From Planctomycetaceae bacterium (GTDB lineage: Bacteria > Planctomycetota > Planctomycetia > Planctomycetales > Planctomycetaceae), in the NCBI GenBank assembly GCA_029259815.1, contig JAJDEJ010000232.1, positions 1 to 64,000 of the forward strand: 64,000 bases of DNA. The letters are read 5' to 3'. The notes under the pieces were generated by a model. The model did no database searches. It was given only the letters and a program-made list of their open reading frames with translations, and was not told the DNA's origin. The stretch's first letter is position 1. Every line of letters starts with the position of its first letter. Positions 9,026 to 17,599 of the stretch are shown here, piece after piece. The position numbers and the translations under genes were made by a program.

Positions 9026-9444
9026 ACTCCAGCGGGCGGGCCGCGAGGGCGAACGGTGTGCGGAGCGGTGCACATCGCGAACTGAGAATCGATACGTGGC
9101 CCATCGAGCGAGCACGTATCTGTGACGACGGCAGCAGCTGCACTCACCGAGATCTTGCCCTGCATGTGCCACTGGCAAATCACACAATCTTCGTGATCGT
9201 GATCGAGCGGATCGTGATGAGCAGGCTGATTCTGGTCGTTGCCAGTGGAGTGCGAATGATGGGCATCGCCATGCGAGTGGGAATGCCCAACATGGTCATG
9301 CGAGCATGCGTGCGTCGCCGACGTCGTGTGCGAGTGGTGATGGCAGTCCCCCGAACCCCGCACCGCATGCAGTCCACCGTGTCCCAGAAGGGAACACAGG
9401 GAGTGTAGTGCAAGCACAGTGCTGGTCAGGATCGTACGCATCAT
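9022..9444 (-). CDS. Histidine-rich exported protein, copy 1 (DUF2946-like)
   Basis: A 140-residue protein with a short hydrophobic N-terminus (MMRTILTSTVLALHSLCSLL), consistent with a signal peptide. Residues 34-85 are a dense His/Asp stretch (CHHHSHTTSATHACSHDHVG, HSHSHGDAHHSHS), which suggests binding of zinc, copper or nickel. Then comes HEDCVICQW, and the end has an RGPP motif. The layout (leader, His cluster, DCxICQ, R-x-PP near the end) resembles DUF2946-type proteins found near metal efflux systems, but no efflux gene is adjacent here. It is paralogous to the gene at 11653-12114 and lies upstream of DUF1559 copy 1. The stop codon lies in the tip of the REPIN-like element. Confidence 0.75.
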   Translation of the reverse strand: MMRTILTSTVLALHSLCSLLGHGGLHAVRGSGDCHHHSHTTSATHACSHDHVGHSHSHGDAHHSHSTGNDQNQPAHHDPLDHDHEDCVICQWHMQGKISVSAAAAVVTDTCSLDGPRIDSQFAMCTAPHTVRPRGPPAGV

Positions 9445-9742
9445 TGTTGACAGACTTACGTCAGAAGAAACCAGACCGTTGGATCATAAGTGTTGTTTTG
9501 CAGAATCGTCAATTGGATGCCAGTCACCTCGCTTGTCGCAAGGCTTTGAAGAACCCATCCCCCGTCAGAATTCGGCACAAGTGACAAGGCTGAGTTCAGC
9601 GGGCCTGTGGATTTCAACGATCGAACCGGGTTTCGAGCGGAATCGAATTGCGACCAGCCCATTGTTGCTGATCGTCTTGGAGCCTGCAGCGACAGCTGTG
9701 GGCAGCGGGGAATGGCAAGTCGTTCATCAGTGAACTGCGCAG
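9445..9742. other. Gap without recognised genes
   Basis: Divides the two duplicated units. No supported coding frame; the small frames at 9456-9752 and 9607-10080 lack family signatures and the latter runs antisense into the Nudix gene. Confidence 0.4.
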
Positions 9743-9801
9743 CCCCCCTCACCCTGCCAGCGGCGCTTCGCTTGAAAGCTGTCCCTCTCCCTCAAGGGGA
9801 G
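9743..9801. repeat. Half unit of the CTCTCCC palindromic repeat
   Basis: CCCCCCTCACCCTGCC, centre GCGCTTCGCTTGAAAGC, then CCCTCTCCCTCAAGGGGAG. Same family as 6391-6551. It ends 15 bp before the Nudix stop codon, immediately next to the block that is duplicated at 7480. Confidence 0.8.
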
Positions 9802-9816
9802 ATTGATGATCGCGGG

Positions 9817-10419
9817 TTATTGGAGCGATTGAAAGTTGGAGTCGATCTTGCAGAAGACGCGGTTCAGCATGCGGAAGCTCATGCCCCAGAGAGTGCGGCC
9901 GTTGATGTCGAAGCCGGGGAGCGAATCAGACCGGCCCTCGTGCTCGAAGTCAAACCTCGTCAGGGACTGGTGACGGAGCATGGGGCCGATTCTGGCCCAG
10001 TGAAGCTCAGCGACTTCGTGGTTGAGCGTGTACCGATCCGGTTCGCGGTCGAGGGTATAGATGTAGGGCACGACCAATAGGCTCGCCCCCTGTGTTCGCT
10101 TCATTGGGAATTCCGATTCGAGTGTGCCCAGGCATTCGCCGTGCTCGGTGAGGTCCAGTCCGATCTCCTCCAGAGTTTCTCGTTCGGCCGTCGCCTGCGT
10201 TGTTGCGTCAACCGCTTCCACGCGACCACCGGGAAAGGCGATGTGCCCCGACCAGGGATCACCCTCGCGGTCGGCACGCCGGATCAACAGAATCTCTGGC
10301 TCATTGTCCATCTCACGAAAGATGAGGGCAACAGCGGCGAAGTCACCGGTGTGTTCCGTCGGGCTGGGGCATTGAGATCCCTGGAAATGATCGCGGATGC
10401 TGGTGAGTGTGGGCGTCAT
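9817..10419 (-). CDS. Nudix hydrolase, CoA-pyrophosphatase-like
   Basis: A 200-residue Nudix enzyme that hydrolyses a nucleoside diphosphate linked to another group. The Nudix box is complete: GGRVEAVDATTQATAERETL followed by EEIGL, at about residues 68-92, with the REXXEE metal-binding glutamates. The preceding LLIRRADREGDPWSGHIAFP is the arrangement found in NudL/NUDT7-type CoA pyrophosphatases, so coenzyme A or its derivatives are the likely substrate, though this is inference. The gene follows DUF1559 copy 2 on the same strand with a gap of about 110 bp. Its last 33 codons are duplicated at 7480-7606. Confidence 0.92.
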   Translation of the reverse strand: MTPTLTSIRDHFQGSQCPSPTEHTGDFAAVALIFREMDNEPEILLIRRADREGDPWSGHIAFPGGRVEAVDATTQATAERETLEEIGLDLTEHGECLGTLESEFPMKRTQGASLLVVPYIYTLDREPDRYTLNHEVAELHWARIGPMLRHQSLTRFDFEHEGRSDSLPGFDINGRTLWGMSFRMLNRVFCKIDSNFQSLQ

Positions 10420-10528
10420 GGGGACACACGTCGGTTGACGTCAAAGGTGAACACATGTGATCGAGACAGTCTGCTCACCAGAGACCGTAGCGAGCCCCAA
10501 ATGTCGACAACAAGGCACAGGTGACCTG

Positions 10529-11437
10529 TCAGAATTCGCCGACGATTTCGCCACCTTTAATTGTCGCCAATGACTGAAAGAGAGTGAGGTCGACACTATC
10601 GGAGACGAAGTGCACGCTGCCATCGCCAAGGCCGAAGTGGGCACCACCCGTGTGATGGCTGCTATAGTCATCGAAATGGGTATCAGGGTGATTCGGTGTG
10701 TGGTCTGTGGCGCCCAGGATGCGTTGAAAAGCCTCTTCTCCTTCGGGCACCATACCGACCCATGTCGAGTACCAGTTGAGCCTTTCATCCGCGCGGCGCT
10801 CACCGATCAAAATCGTCTCGGTGTAGCCGTCGGTTATGCTACGCAGTTTCACACTGCTGTTGTGGTAAAATGCCCCATTGCCGATGCACTGTCCAGTCGC
10901 TGAGACAGGAGGAGTTCCCGGTGCGTTCTCACAACCATTCAATTCTTCCGTTCCGAACGAGCCGACGTAATTCGCGATCGGCAGATTGGCGAGGATTGTG
11001 CCGGGCGTGGATTCGTGTTCGATCTCCCACATGTCCGACTGCGGATCGGACGGACAACGAAAGACACTCAAGGCATTTTCGCGAAATTTGTCGTTGATGG
11101 GATCGGCGATGCTTACATTGGGGTTAAACAGTCTCCAGACGTTGACTTGGTCGAGTTGGGGGAGCACCATGGCCCCCCAACCGATGCCGCTGGTCCCGTC
11201 GTGAGCGACGTGAGTTCCTGGCCCGTCAGCAATGTATCCCGGAGGAAACATCTTGAAGGAGTCGTGATAGTTTTGCAGGGCCAGTCCCAACTGCTTGAGG
11301 TTGTTGATGCACTGTGTGCGTCGTGCCGCCTCGCGCGCGCGCTGCACTGCAGGCAGCAACAAGGCAATCAGGACCGCGATGATGGCGATTACGACCAATA
11401 ATTCGATGAGTGTGAATCCTCTTCGACCAGCCTTCAT
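10529..11437 (-). CDS. DUF1559 prepilin-like protein, copy 2
   Basis: 302 residues from the ATG at 11437, the same length as copy 1. The class III prepilin leader [20 protein letters not shown] decides this start; the frame is open a further 55 codons upstream without any family match. Conserved points: [35 protein letters not shown], the Cys pair in [17 protein letters not shown], and [19 protein letters not shown] at the C-terminus. Expected to be processed by a prepilin peptidase and inserted into the membrane. It is similar to copy 1 nearly throughout, so the two arose by duplication, with enough divergence to suggest an old event. Confidence 0.95.
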   Translation of the reverse strand: MKAGRRGFTLIELLVVIAIIAVLIALLLPAVQRAREAARRTQCINNLKQLGLALQNYHDSFKMFPPGYIADGPGTHVAHDGTSGIGWGAMVLPQLDQVNVWRLFNPNVSIADPINDKFRENALSVFRCPSDPQSDMWEIEHESTPGTILANLPIANYVGSFGTEELNGCENAPGTPPVSATGQCIGNGAFYHNSSVKLRSITDGYTETILIGERRADERLNWYSTWVGMVPEGEEAFQRILGATDHTPNHPDTHFDDYSSHHTGGAHFGLGDGSVHFVSDSVDLTLFQSLATIKGGEIVGEF

Positions 11438-11652
11438 GTGTGAACTCCCATTCCCCGCAGGGACCAACAAGAATGTATGGACAAGATTAAGAATACCATC
11501 GGATACGATTACCCCCTCATGAGACGGGTGCGAATCACAAAACACGCAGGAAAAATCCCCAGATTGATGAGATCCGTGGATCGACGTTGAATTCCGCGTC
11601 ACGATTTCGGTGGATCAATCGGACAATGCACAAGCTCTCACGCAACCGACCG

Positions 11653-12114
11653 TCATGCACATGACGCAGATTCAGGTTGACTGGCCCAGCCGCAGAGAGG
11701 CAGACAAACCAATGGTGGGGCGCGGGAACAAGCGGTGCGAGCGACAGTGTTTGTCGCCAGAGTGACTTCGGCAACAACTTCGTCGAGACTTGGTGCCGCA
11801 GGAACCAATGGGGTGGGATGACTCACGGTGATCTTGACGTGCGCAGACCATTGACAGATCAAGCAGTCTACATGGTTGTGACCGAGGGGATCGTGACGGT
11901 GGGGCTGTTTCTGGTCGTCGCTGTTGGTGTGCGAATGAGCGGTATGGCGATGCGAGTGCCCCTCATGATGATGAGGGCAACGGTGCGTGGAGGAGGCAGT
12001 ATGCGAGTGGTGCTGGCAGGCACCTGTCCCCTGCACCCCGTGCAGTCCACTGTGTCCCAGGCAGAAACACAGGGCTTGCATTGCAATCAACGTGGAGGTG
12101 GAGAGTGTTCGCAT
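11653..12114 (-). CDS. Histidine-rich exported protein, copy 2 (DUF2946-like)
   Basis: 153 residues from ATG 12114 (a TTG at 12123 is also in frame). The leader MRTLSTSTLIAMQALCFCLG parallels copy 1. The His cluster is CQHHSHTASSTHRCPHHHEG then HSHRHTAHSH, followed by HVDCLICQW (copy 1: HEDCVICQW). The C-terminal third contains SRAPPLVCLP, matching the RGPP of copy 1. Metal binding in the periplasm is the simplest reading. It starts a minus-strand set: histidine-rich protein, DUF1559, Nudix. Confidence 0.75.
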   Translation of the reverse strand: MRTLSTSTLIAMQALCFCLGHSGLHGVQGTGACQHHSHTASSTHRCPHHHEGHSHRHTAHSHTNSDDQKQPHRHDPLGHNHVDCLICQWSAHVKITVSHPTPLVPAAPSLDEVVAEVTLATNTVARTACSRAPPLVCLPLCGWASQPESASCA

Positions 12115-12426
12115 GACAGTCAACAGACGTGCGTCAGGAGAAGTCCGAACTCTTGATTATTGTCACGGATTCTCAGAATCGTCAACCCGCCATTCGATCT
12201 ACTCAAGACGAATGCTGAAAACCATTTGCGTTGAACCGACTGGTCGGATGGTCGATCTTGGTCAAGCGGCACAAACGTCACGCCTGATCGAGAGGGATCC
12301 CTCGCTGGGGGGCAGCAACAGCCGACAGAAGCACCGTGATCATCAGATCGACCATCGAAACGGCCTGACGGCCATTTGCAGAGATGCGAGGTTATGTTGC
12401 TCTCACAGTCATCTCCTCCCGAGCCG
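12115..12426. other. Gap without recognised genes
   Basis: Between the 3' end of the HD-GYP gene and the histidine-rich gene, both minus strand. No repeat, RNA or coding frame could be supported; the frame 12120-12611 overlaps the HD-GYP gene and lacks family features. Confidence 0.4.
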
Positions 12427-14064
12427 CTAACAGGAGGAAAGCTCAGCCGCGGCTTCGGCCAAGAATGACTCAACGTCTGCATTGACGGTTTCCGGAGTGA
12501 TTTTGCCGTGGACCGCTGCGTCGATTTCGTTTTGAATGTCTGTGGCGAGGTGAATGTGACCCTGTCGTTTCTTTTCAGGAATCTGCAGGAAGACCCGAAC
12601 GGCACTGGCATCCCATTGGATGCCGGACCGTTCCCGGAGGATGCTGAGAGCTTTCTGTTCGGACATCCCTTCGCGGTAAGGGCGGCTGCTCGTCATGGCA
12701 TCGAAGGCATCAGCCACGGCCAGAATACGTGCCTGGAAGGGAATCTCATCGCCCACAAGGCCATGAGGGTATCCGCTGCCATCGATGGACTCGTGATGAT
12801 GCAGGATGCCGGGAAGGAGATCCTGAAACTGTTGGAGGTTCTTAACGATGTCGTACCCGATTTGGGGATGCTGTTTGATGAGGCCGAACTCTTCATCGGT
12901 CAACTGACCGGGCTTGAGCAGCACATGATCGGGGACGCCGATTTTGCCCACGTCATGCAGCAGACCGCAGATGTAGATGCGTTCTTGCTGATTTCTTGGC
13001 AAGTCGAGTTGTTCGGCGATCAGCCGTGCGTACCAGCCCACGCGATCGCTGTGACCACGTGTATACGGGTCGCGTGCATCGATGGCACTACTCATCGAAC
13101 GGATCACGCCGAGCACGAGGTCTTCCTGTTCATGATGCAGTTTGACATTGTGAGAGTGTGTGGCGATCAGGGTTGCCGCTGCCCCCATGAGACTGGCTTC
13201 AACGGTGCCGAATTCGGTCTCACTGCATTCGTAGCCCGAGAAGGCACCAACATCCGAGGCCATGCGGTTCACCGCGACGAGCCAGCCTCTCAGACGATTG
13301 GACGAAGTCAGTGGCACTGCGATGATCGAGTTGACACCCGAGGCACGAAACGGCGGCTCAACCCGGTTCCCATTGGCGATGCGTGTGCGGGGATTGGTGT
13401 CGTCAGTCACGTCTTCCCACAGCCATCGTCGCCAGAATTGATCGTTGACATGCTGCGGTCCGACCCAGGTCACGTTGTTGTCGACCGGTGACGACCCTGA
13501 CTGAAACAACGCGACGGATTCCGCATGGATGAGTCCTTGCAATGAAGTAAGAACTTCCACGGCCAGACTTTTGACGGTGACGCGTACATCACACAGCCGC
13601 ATTTGATCGGCCAATGTCCTCAGCCACGTCTGCTCCTCCATGTCGTAGGTGATTTGCTCCAGGCAGGAATCCAACTCGTGTGATTTTTTCTGCAGGTGGG
13701 ACTGATATGAGGCCAATTCCAGAGTGGTCGTCACCAGTCTTTCGAGCAGGGAGGTCAGTTTGGTCGGGACGACTCCGACCGCCAACAGTTGTTTCGTGGG
13801 GATTCCTGGCAATTTGACGATGACGGCTGTCTGCCGTTCGTCGCAGGAATTCAGTGCAAAGCCGCGACGCTCAACGGATCTGGTCATTCCGGAGAGGTCA
13901 GTGCAGGTCACCAGCGACGGGAGTGGGTCCAGCTGCCCTTTGGAGTTGACGCCATCGGGAGAGCAGAGCGAAAAGTGAACGCCAATGCTCTCCTTCAGAA
14001 AGCGCGCGAACCCGCGTGCGGAGTCAACTGAGATCGCTGCGAGTTGATCTGTGGAGTCAATCAT
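12427..14064 (-). CDS. GAF-like/HD-GYP domain protein (c-di-GMP phosphodiesterase family)
   Basis: A 545-residue predicted cytoplasmic regulator. The N-terminal 130 residues are unassigned; a short coiled coil (SYQSHLQKKSHELDSCLEQI) precedes a GAF-like sensor at about 160-310. The C-terminal HD-GYP domain begins with SAIDARDPYTRGHSDRVGWY, contains HDVGKIGVPDHVLLKPG near residue 370, HPQIGYDIV, and HHHESIDGSGYPHGL near residue 423, then ILAVADAFDAMTSSRPYR. All HD metal ligands and the GYP triplet are present, so it should hydrolyse cyclic di-GMP or a related cyclic dinucleotide. No membrane segment. The ATG at 14064 is the first in frame. No adjacent partner for signalling is seen. Confidence 0.93.
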   Translation of the reverse strand: MIDSTDQLAAISVDSARGFARFLKESIGVHFSLCSPDGVNSKGQLDPLPSLVTCTDLSGMTRSVERRGFALNSCDERQTAVIVKLPGIPTKQLLAVGVVPTKLTSLLERLVTTTLELASYQSHLQKKSHELDSCLEQITYDMEEQTWLRTLADQMRLCDVRVTVKSLAVEVLTSLQGLIHAESVALFQSGSSPVDNNVTWVGPQHVNDQFWRRWLWEDVTDDTNPRTRIANGNRVEPPFRASGVNSIIAVPLTSSNRLRGWLVAVNRMASDVGAFSGYECSETEFGTVEASLMGAAATLIATHSHNVKLHHEQEDLVLGVIRSMSSAIDARDPYTRGHSDRVGWYARLIAEQLDLPRNQQERIYICGLLHDVGKIGVPDHVLLKPGQLTDEEFGLIKQHPQIGYDIVKNLQQFQDLLPGILHHHESIDGSGYPHGLVGDEIPFQARILAVADAFDAMTSSRPYREGMSEQKALSILRERSGIQWDASAVRVFLQIPEKKRQGHIHLATDIQNEIDAAVHGKITPETVNADVESFLAEAAAELSSC

Positions 14065-14469
14065 TGTGAGTGCCGGGCTTCATTGATTGCGCACAACTGT
14101 CCCTCTCCCAACTCTAGGTCACGAATCCTGCACGCGCCGCAATTCATCGGGAGCTGCCGATGCAACCGCCGAACCCGTCCAACGATCGTTTTACAAGGCA
14201 CAGGCGTCAGAATCGTCATCACAGAATTGTCTGTGTTGCGACCGGAAGTCTCTCTGGACTGACCGGGGCGACTGCCTGCGCTCAGGGCCATTCCATTGAC
14301 ACAGGCTCACGACGGGCAATCGTGGGTGAGCAGTCGATTCCCTCCGAACGTCAAGCATCGATAGGGCACAGGCGATTCTCTCACACCCCTGTGCGACCGC
14401 CGCACGGGTGACGAGCGTCGTCAGAACAACCGCCGTGAGTCTGACTGCGAGTGATCTGATCGCCGACGC
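14065..14469. other. Gap without recognised genes
   Basis: 405 bp between the HD-GYP start and the sulfatase stop. Only small overlapping frames. A weak hairpin around 14308-14332 (CTCACGA / TCGTGGGTGAG) could be a transcript end; no T-tract. Confidence 0.35.
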
Positions 14470-15939
14470 TCATAAAGCAAGATCGTTGTCTCGCACCGCG
14501 CGTAGCTTCTCAGCGAGTTGATGCTGGAATCGCTCGACTACTGCTGCGTACTCCGGCTCATCGGCGAGATTGTTGAATTGACCCGGGTCGGCTTCCGTGT
14601 CAAACAGCTCAATGCCGGCGGATGCATCTTCCTGGTATTGGATGTACGCCCAGCGGTCCTCGCGGAGCAGAAAACCTTTCCGCGCTGGCGCGACGCTGAA
14701 TGCGGCCTCTCGAACCGTGTGTGTCGGGTCATCAAGCATTGATGAAATGTCACGTCCCTGCAGACGCTCAGGGACGTCGAGACCGCACAGCCGAGAGACG
14801 GTCGGGTACAGGTCCAACAACTCCGTCAGCGAGTCACAGACGGAGGGGTCTTTGCCCGGCACGCTGATGATCAACGGCACGGCTGCCGACTCGTCCCGCA
14901 GACTGACCTTCGCCCAGAAGTCATGCTCTCCCAGATGATACCCGTGATCGCTGGTGAAGATCACGATCGTGCGGTCATCCAACCCCGCTACCTTGAGTGC
15001 CTGCATCACCTTGCCGACTTGCGCATCCATGTACGCAACGGAGGCGTAGTAGCCGCCGAGTGCTTTCTTCTGGCGACGCACGTCCATCTGCATGTTGACG
15101 CTCGTCTTGTAGTTGATCCCGGCCGTCGGAATATCGTCCCAGTCGCCCGGCACCTTCACAGGCAACGACAGACTGTCATAAGGCAGAAAGGGGCCGAAGT
15201 ACGATCGCGGTGCGACGAATGGCACATGCGGACGCACGAACCCGACACCAAGCCAAAATGGTTCGTCCTGATGCAGATCGATCAGGTCGGCTGCTTTGAG
15301 TGCTGTCTTTCCATCCGAGTGAACCAAATCGTCGCCGTCAGCTTCGACGACCACGAATGTGTTGCCTCCGATGACCGGTTTCTTGCCATCCGGATTCCCT
15401 TCGAGCGTCTCACCATCACCCGCCGCCTTCCACTCCGGTCCGGGACTGTTGAACCGCTCGGTCCATGAGGCGGCGTCATCCGCACCGTTTCCACCATCAT
15501 GATCGCGACCATCTCCGCCGTACTCGATGCCGCCCGGCACGCCCATGTGATAGATCTTGCTGACCCGAGCCGTGTAGTAACCGTTGTTCTTGAAGTGCTG
15601 CGGCCATGTGGCCCGGTCACCAATTTGGGGACGAGGGCTCTTGTAACCCAGCACGCCCGTTGCGTGAGGATAGTACCCGGACAACATCGACGCTCGGGAC
15701 GGTCCGCAGTACGTCCCCTGACAATAAGCACGCGTGAATCGCGTTCCGCGAGCCGCGATCACATCGATGTTTGGCGTCTGACAGACTTTGTTGCCGTAAC
15801 ACGACAGAGCCGTCGCGGTCAGGTCGTCCGAGATGATGAACAGGACGTTGTAAGGCCGGTCACGAATCGCCTCGTCAGCTTGTGTCTGCGCGGCGACAAA
15901 CAGCATCAACAGCAAGCAGGATTGGCAGGGTCTTATCAT
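14470..15939 (-). CDS. Secreted sulfatase (iduronate-2-sulfatase-like), arm 1
   Basis: A 489-residue type I sulfatase. The signal peptide MIRPCQSCLLLMLFVAAQTQ fixes the start at 15939 rather than the longer frame. The alkaline-phosphatase-superfamily core begins NVLFIISDDL with the metal-binding Asp pair at about 38-39. The FGly signature is CGPSR, with the Cys to be converted to formylglycine at residue 78 (YCGPSRASMLSGYYP). IVIFTSDHGYHLGEHDFW is the downstream metal-binding histidine region. It cleaves sulfate esters, probably on a polysaccharide, outside the cytoplasm. It depends on an FGly-generating enzyme that is not in the window. It is divergent from, and homologous to, the next gene, with about 100 bp between the starts. 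Confidence 0.94.
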   Translation of the reverse strand: MIRPCQSCLLLMLFVAAQTQADEAIRDRPYNVLFIISDDLTATALSCYGNKVCQTPNIDVIAARGTRFTRAYCQGTYCGPSRASMLSGYYPHATGVLGYKSPRPQIGDRATWPQHFKNNGYYTARVSKIYHMGVPGGIEYGGDGRDHDGGNGADDAASWTERFNSPGPEWKAAGDGETLEGNPDGKKPVIGGNTFVVVEADGDDLVHSDGKTALKAADLIDLHQDEPFWLGVGFVRPHVPFVAPRSYFGPFLPYDSLSLPVKVPGDWDDIPTAGINYKTSVNMQMDVRRQKKALGGYYASVAYMDAQVGKVMQALKVAGLDDRTIVIFTSDHGYHLGEHDFWAKVSLRDESAAVPLIISVPGKDPSVCDSLTELLDLYPTVSRLCGLDVPERLQGRDISSMLDDPTHTVREAAFSVAPARKGFLLREDRWAYIQYQEDASAGIELFDTEADPGQFNNLADEPEYAAVVERFQHQLAEKLRAVRDNDLAL

Positions 15940-16041
15940 CACGAACTTTCGGTCTGGCTGGCTCAACAGGCAACAAACTGACAGAATCAAGTGAGAGCCT
16001 ATCCTGATATGACTCTTGAAGCCAGCAATCGGAGCCGTCAC

Positions 16042-17532
16042 ATGATCGCCCCTTCAATACGCCTGCTCGTCGTGATGACCGTGGTGTTATTCACGTCCGC
16101 CAAGGTCATGGCCGACGATGCTCGGATGAATGTGTTGTTCCTCATCTCGGATGACCTCAACACGTCACTGGGGTGTTATGGGCACCCGTTGGTGAAGTCG
16201 CCCAACATCGACCGCCTGGCTGCTCGCGGTGTCCGATTCGAGCGGGCGTACTGTCAGTACCCGTTGTGTGGACCGAGTCGCAACTCGATGCTGACCGGAC
16301 TGTATCCCAACTCGACCGGCATCCTCACCAACAGTCAAATCTTTCGACAGTCGATCCCGCATCAGCACAGTCTCTCGCAGGCGTTTCGTCTCGATGGTTA
16401 CTTCGCGGCTCGGATCGGCAAGCTGTATCACTATCAGGTCCCCAAGGGAGTCGGCACTAACGGACACGATGACCCCGGCTCGTGGGAGTTGGAGCTAAAT
16501 CCGGCCGGTTGCGATCGGCTCATTGAGGAGCCTGAGATCTTCACACTCAGGCCGGGCAACTTCGGCGGCACCCTCAGTTGGTACGCCTCGCCGCGCGGCG
16601 ACAGCGAACACACAGACGGCATGCTCGCTCGCGATGCCGAGTGGGTACTCGAACGCTGTGCGAAGGAGTCTCGTCCGTTCTTTCTTGCCGTCGGCTTCTA
16701 CCGTCCGCATACACCTTATGTTGCACCCGAGGAGTACTTCACTCACTACTCGAAGGAGGACATGCCGATCGTGCAAGGCGTTGAGGAAGACGTGCAGGAT
16801 CTTCCGGAGGATGCGCTGGGGAGTCACAAGAAAGAACACGCTCTCCTCAACGACGATCTCCGCCAACAGGCAAAGCAGGCGTACTACGCGAGCATTGAGT
16901 TCATGGATGCACAGGTTGGATACGTCCTCAACGCGCTCGAACGCAACGGTCTGGCTGACAACACGATTGTCGTGTTCACCAGCGATCACGGATACCACCT
17001 CGGCGAACATGGTCTTTGGCAGAAGATGAGCCTGTTTGAGGAGTCGGCCCGTGTGCCGCTGATCATCGCTCCGCCAAGTTTGACCGAGCCGGGAGTCGTC
17101 AGTGAGTCGCTCGTCGGTCTCGTCGATTTGGCACCGACATTGCTGGAGGTGTGTGGCGTCCCTGCACCCGAGAACCTGCAAGGGCAGAGTCTCGTACCGA
17201 TGTTGAAGGACCACACCCACAAGGGACGCGGCTGGTCACTCACGCAGGTCCGGCGAGGCAAGGGACCGGCGAAACAGACCTTCGGTTACACCCTTCGCAC
17301 GGCTCACTGGCGGTACACGGAATGGGATGGTGGAGACCGTGGCCGCGAACTCTACGATCACAAGGCCGACCCGCTGGAACAGACGAATCTTGCCCAAGTG
17401 CATGCACACACCGACACGCTGGTCGAGTTGTCACATCTGATGAATCATGCTGTCGCATCAACACTCCCGGAATCGGGCGACATCCCCCGAGTCTCACTCG
17501 GAACGTGGACGCCGAACCTGACCGATCCGTGA
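16042..17532 (+). CDS. Secreted sulfatase (iduronate-2-sulfatase-like), arm 2
   Basis: A 496-residue type I sulfatase. The signal peptide MIAPSIRLLVVMTVVLFTSA supports the ATG at 16042. Core features: MNVLFLISDDLNTSLGCYG with Asp at 37-38, the FGly site CGPSR with Cys76 (YPLCGPSRNSMLTGLYPN), IVVFTSDHGYHLGEHGLWQK, and the C-terminal GRELYDHKADPLEQTNLA common to iduronate-2-sulfatase-like enzymes of planctomycetes. It shares most motifs with the divergently transcribed sulfatase on the minus strand, so the pair probably arose by inverted duplication and shares one promoter region. Probable role: desulfation of marine or host glycans. Confidence 0.94.
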   Translation: MIAPSIRLLVVMTVVLFTSAKVMADDARMNVLFLISDDLNTSLGCYGHPLVKSPNIDRLAARGVRFERAYCQYPLCGPSRNSMLTGLYPNSTGILTNSQIFRQSIPHQHSLSQAFRLDGYFAARIGKLYHYQVPKGVGTNGHDDPGSWELELNPAGCDRLIEEPEIFTLRPGNFGGTLSWYASPRGDSEHTDGMLARDAEWVLERCAKESRPFFLAVGFYRPHTPYVAPEEYFTHYSKEDMPIVQGVEEDVQDLPEDALGSHKKEHALLNDDLRQQAKQAYYASIEFMDAQVGYVLNALERNGLADNTIVVFTSDHGYHLGEHGLWQKMSLFEESARVPLIIAPPSLTEPGVVSESLVGLVDLAPTLLEVCGVPAPENLQGQSLVPMLKDHTHKGRGWSLTQVRRGKGPAKQTFGYTLRTAHWRYTEWDGGDRGRELYDHKADPLEQTNLAQVHAHTDTLVELSHLMNHAVASTLPESGDIPRVSLGTWTPNLTDP

Positions 17533-17599
17533 GCGCGCGTGACGGAGGGATATCATTTGTCACTGGTCATTCGCGTGGATGAGCACTTCTGTTGTGCAG

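Noticed and set aside
9607..10080. 157-codon plus-strand frame over the Nudix 3' end
   Set aside because: Antisense to the Nudix gene and begins in repeat sequence; no family features.
12508..13491. 327-codon frame antisense to the HD-GYP gene
   Set aside because: The minus-strand protein has complete HD-GYP signatures; this one has none.
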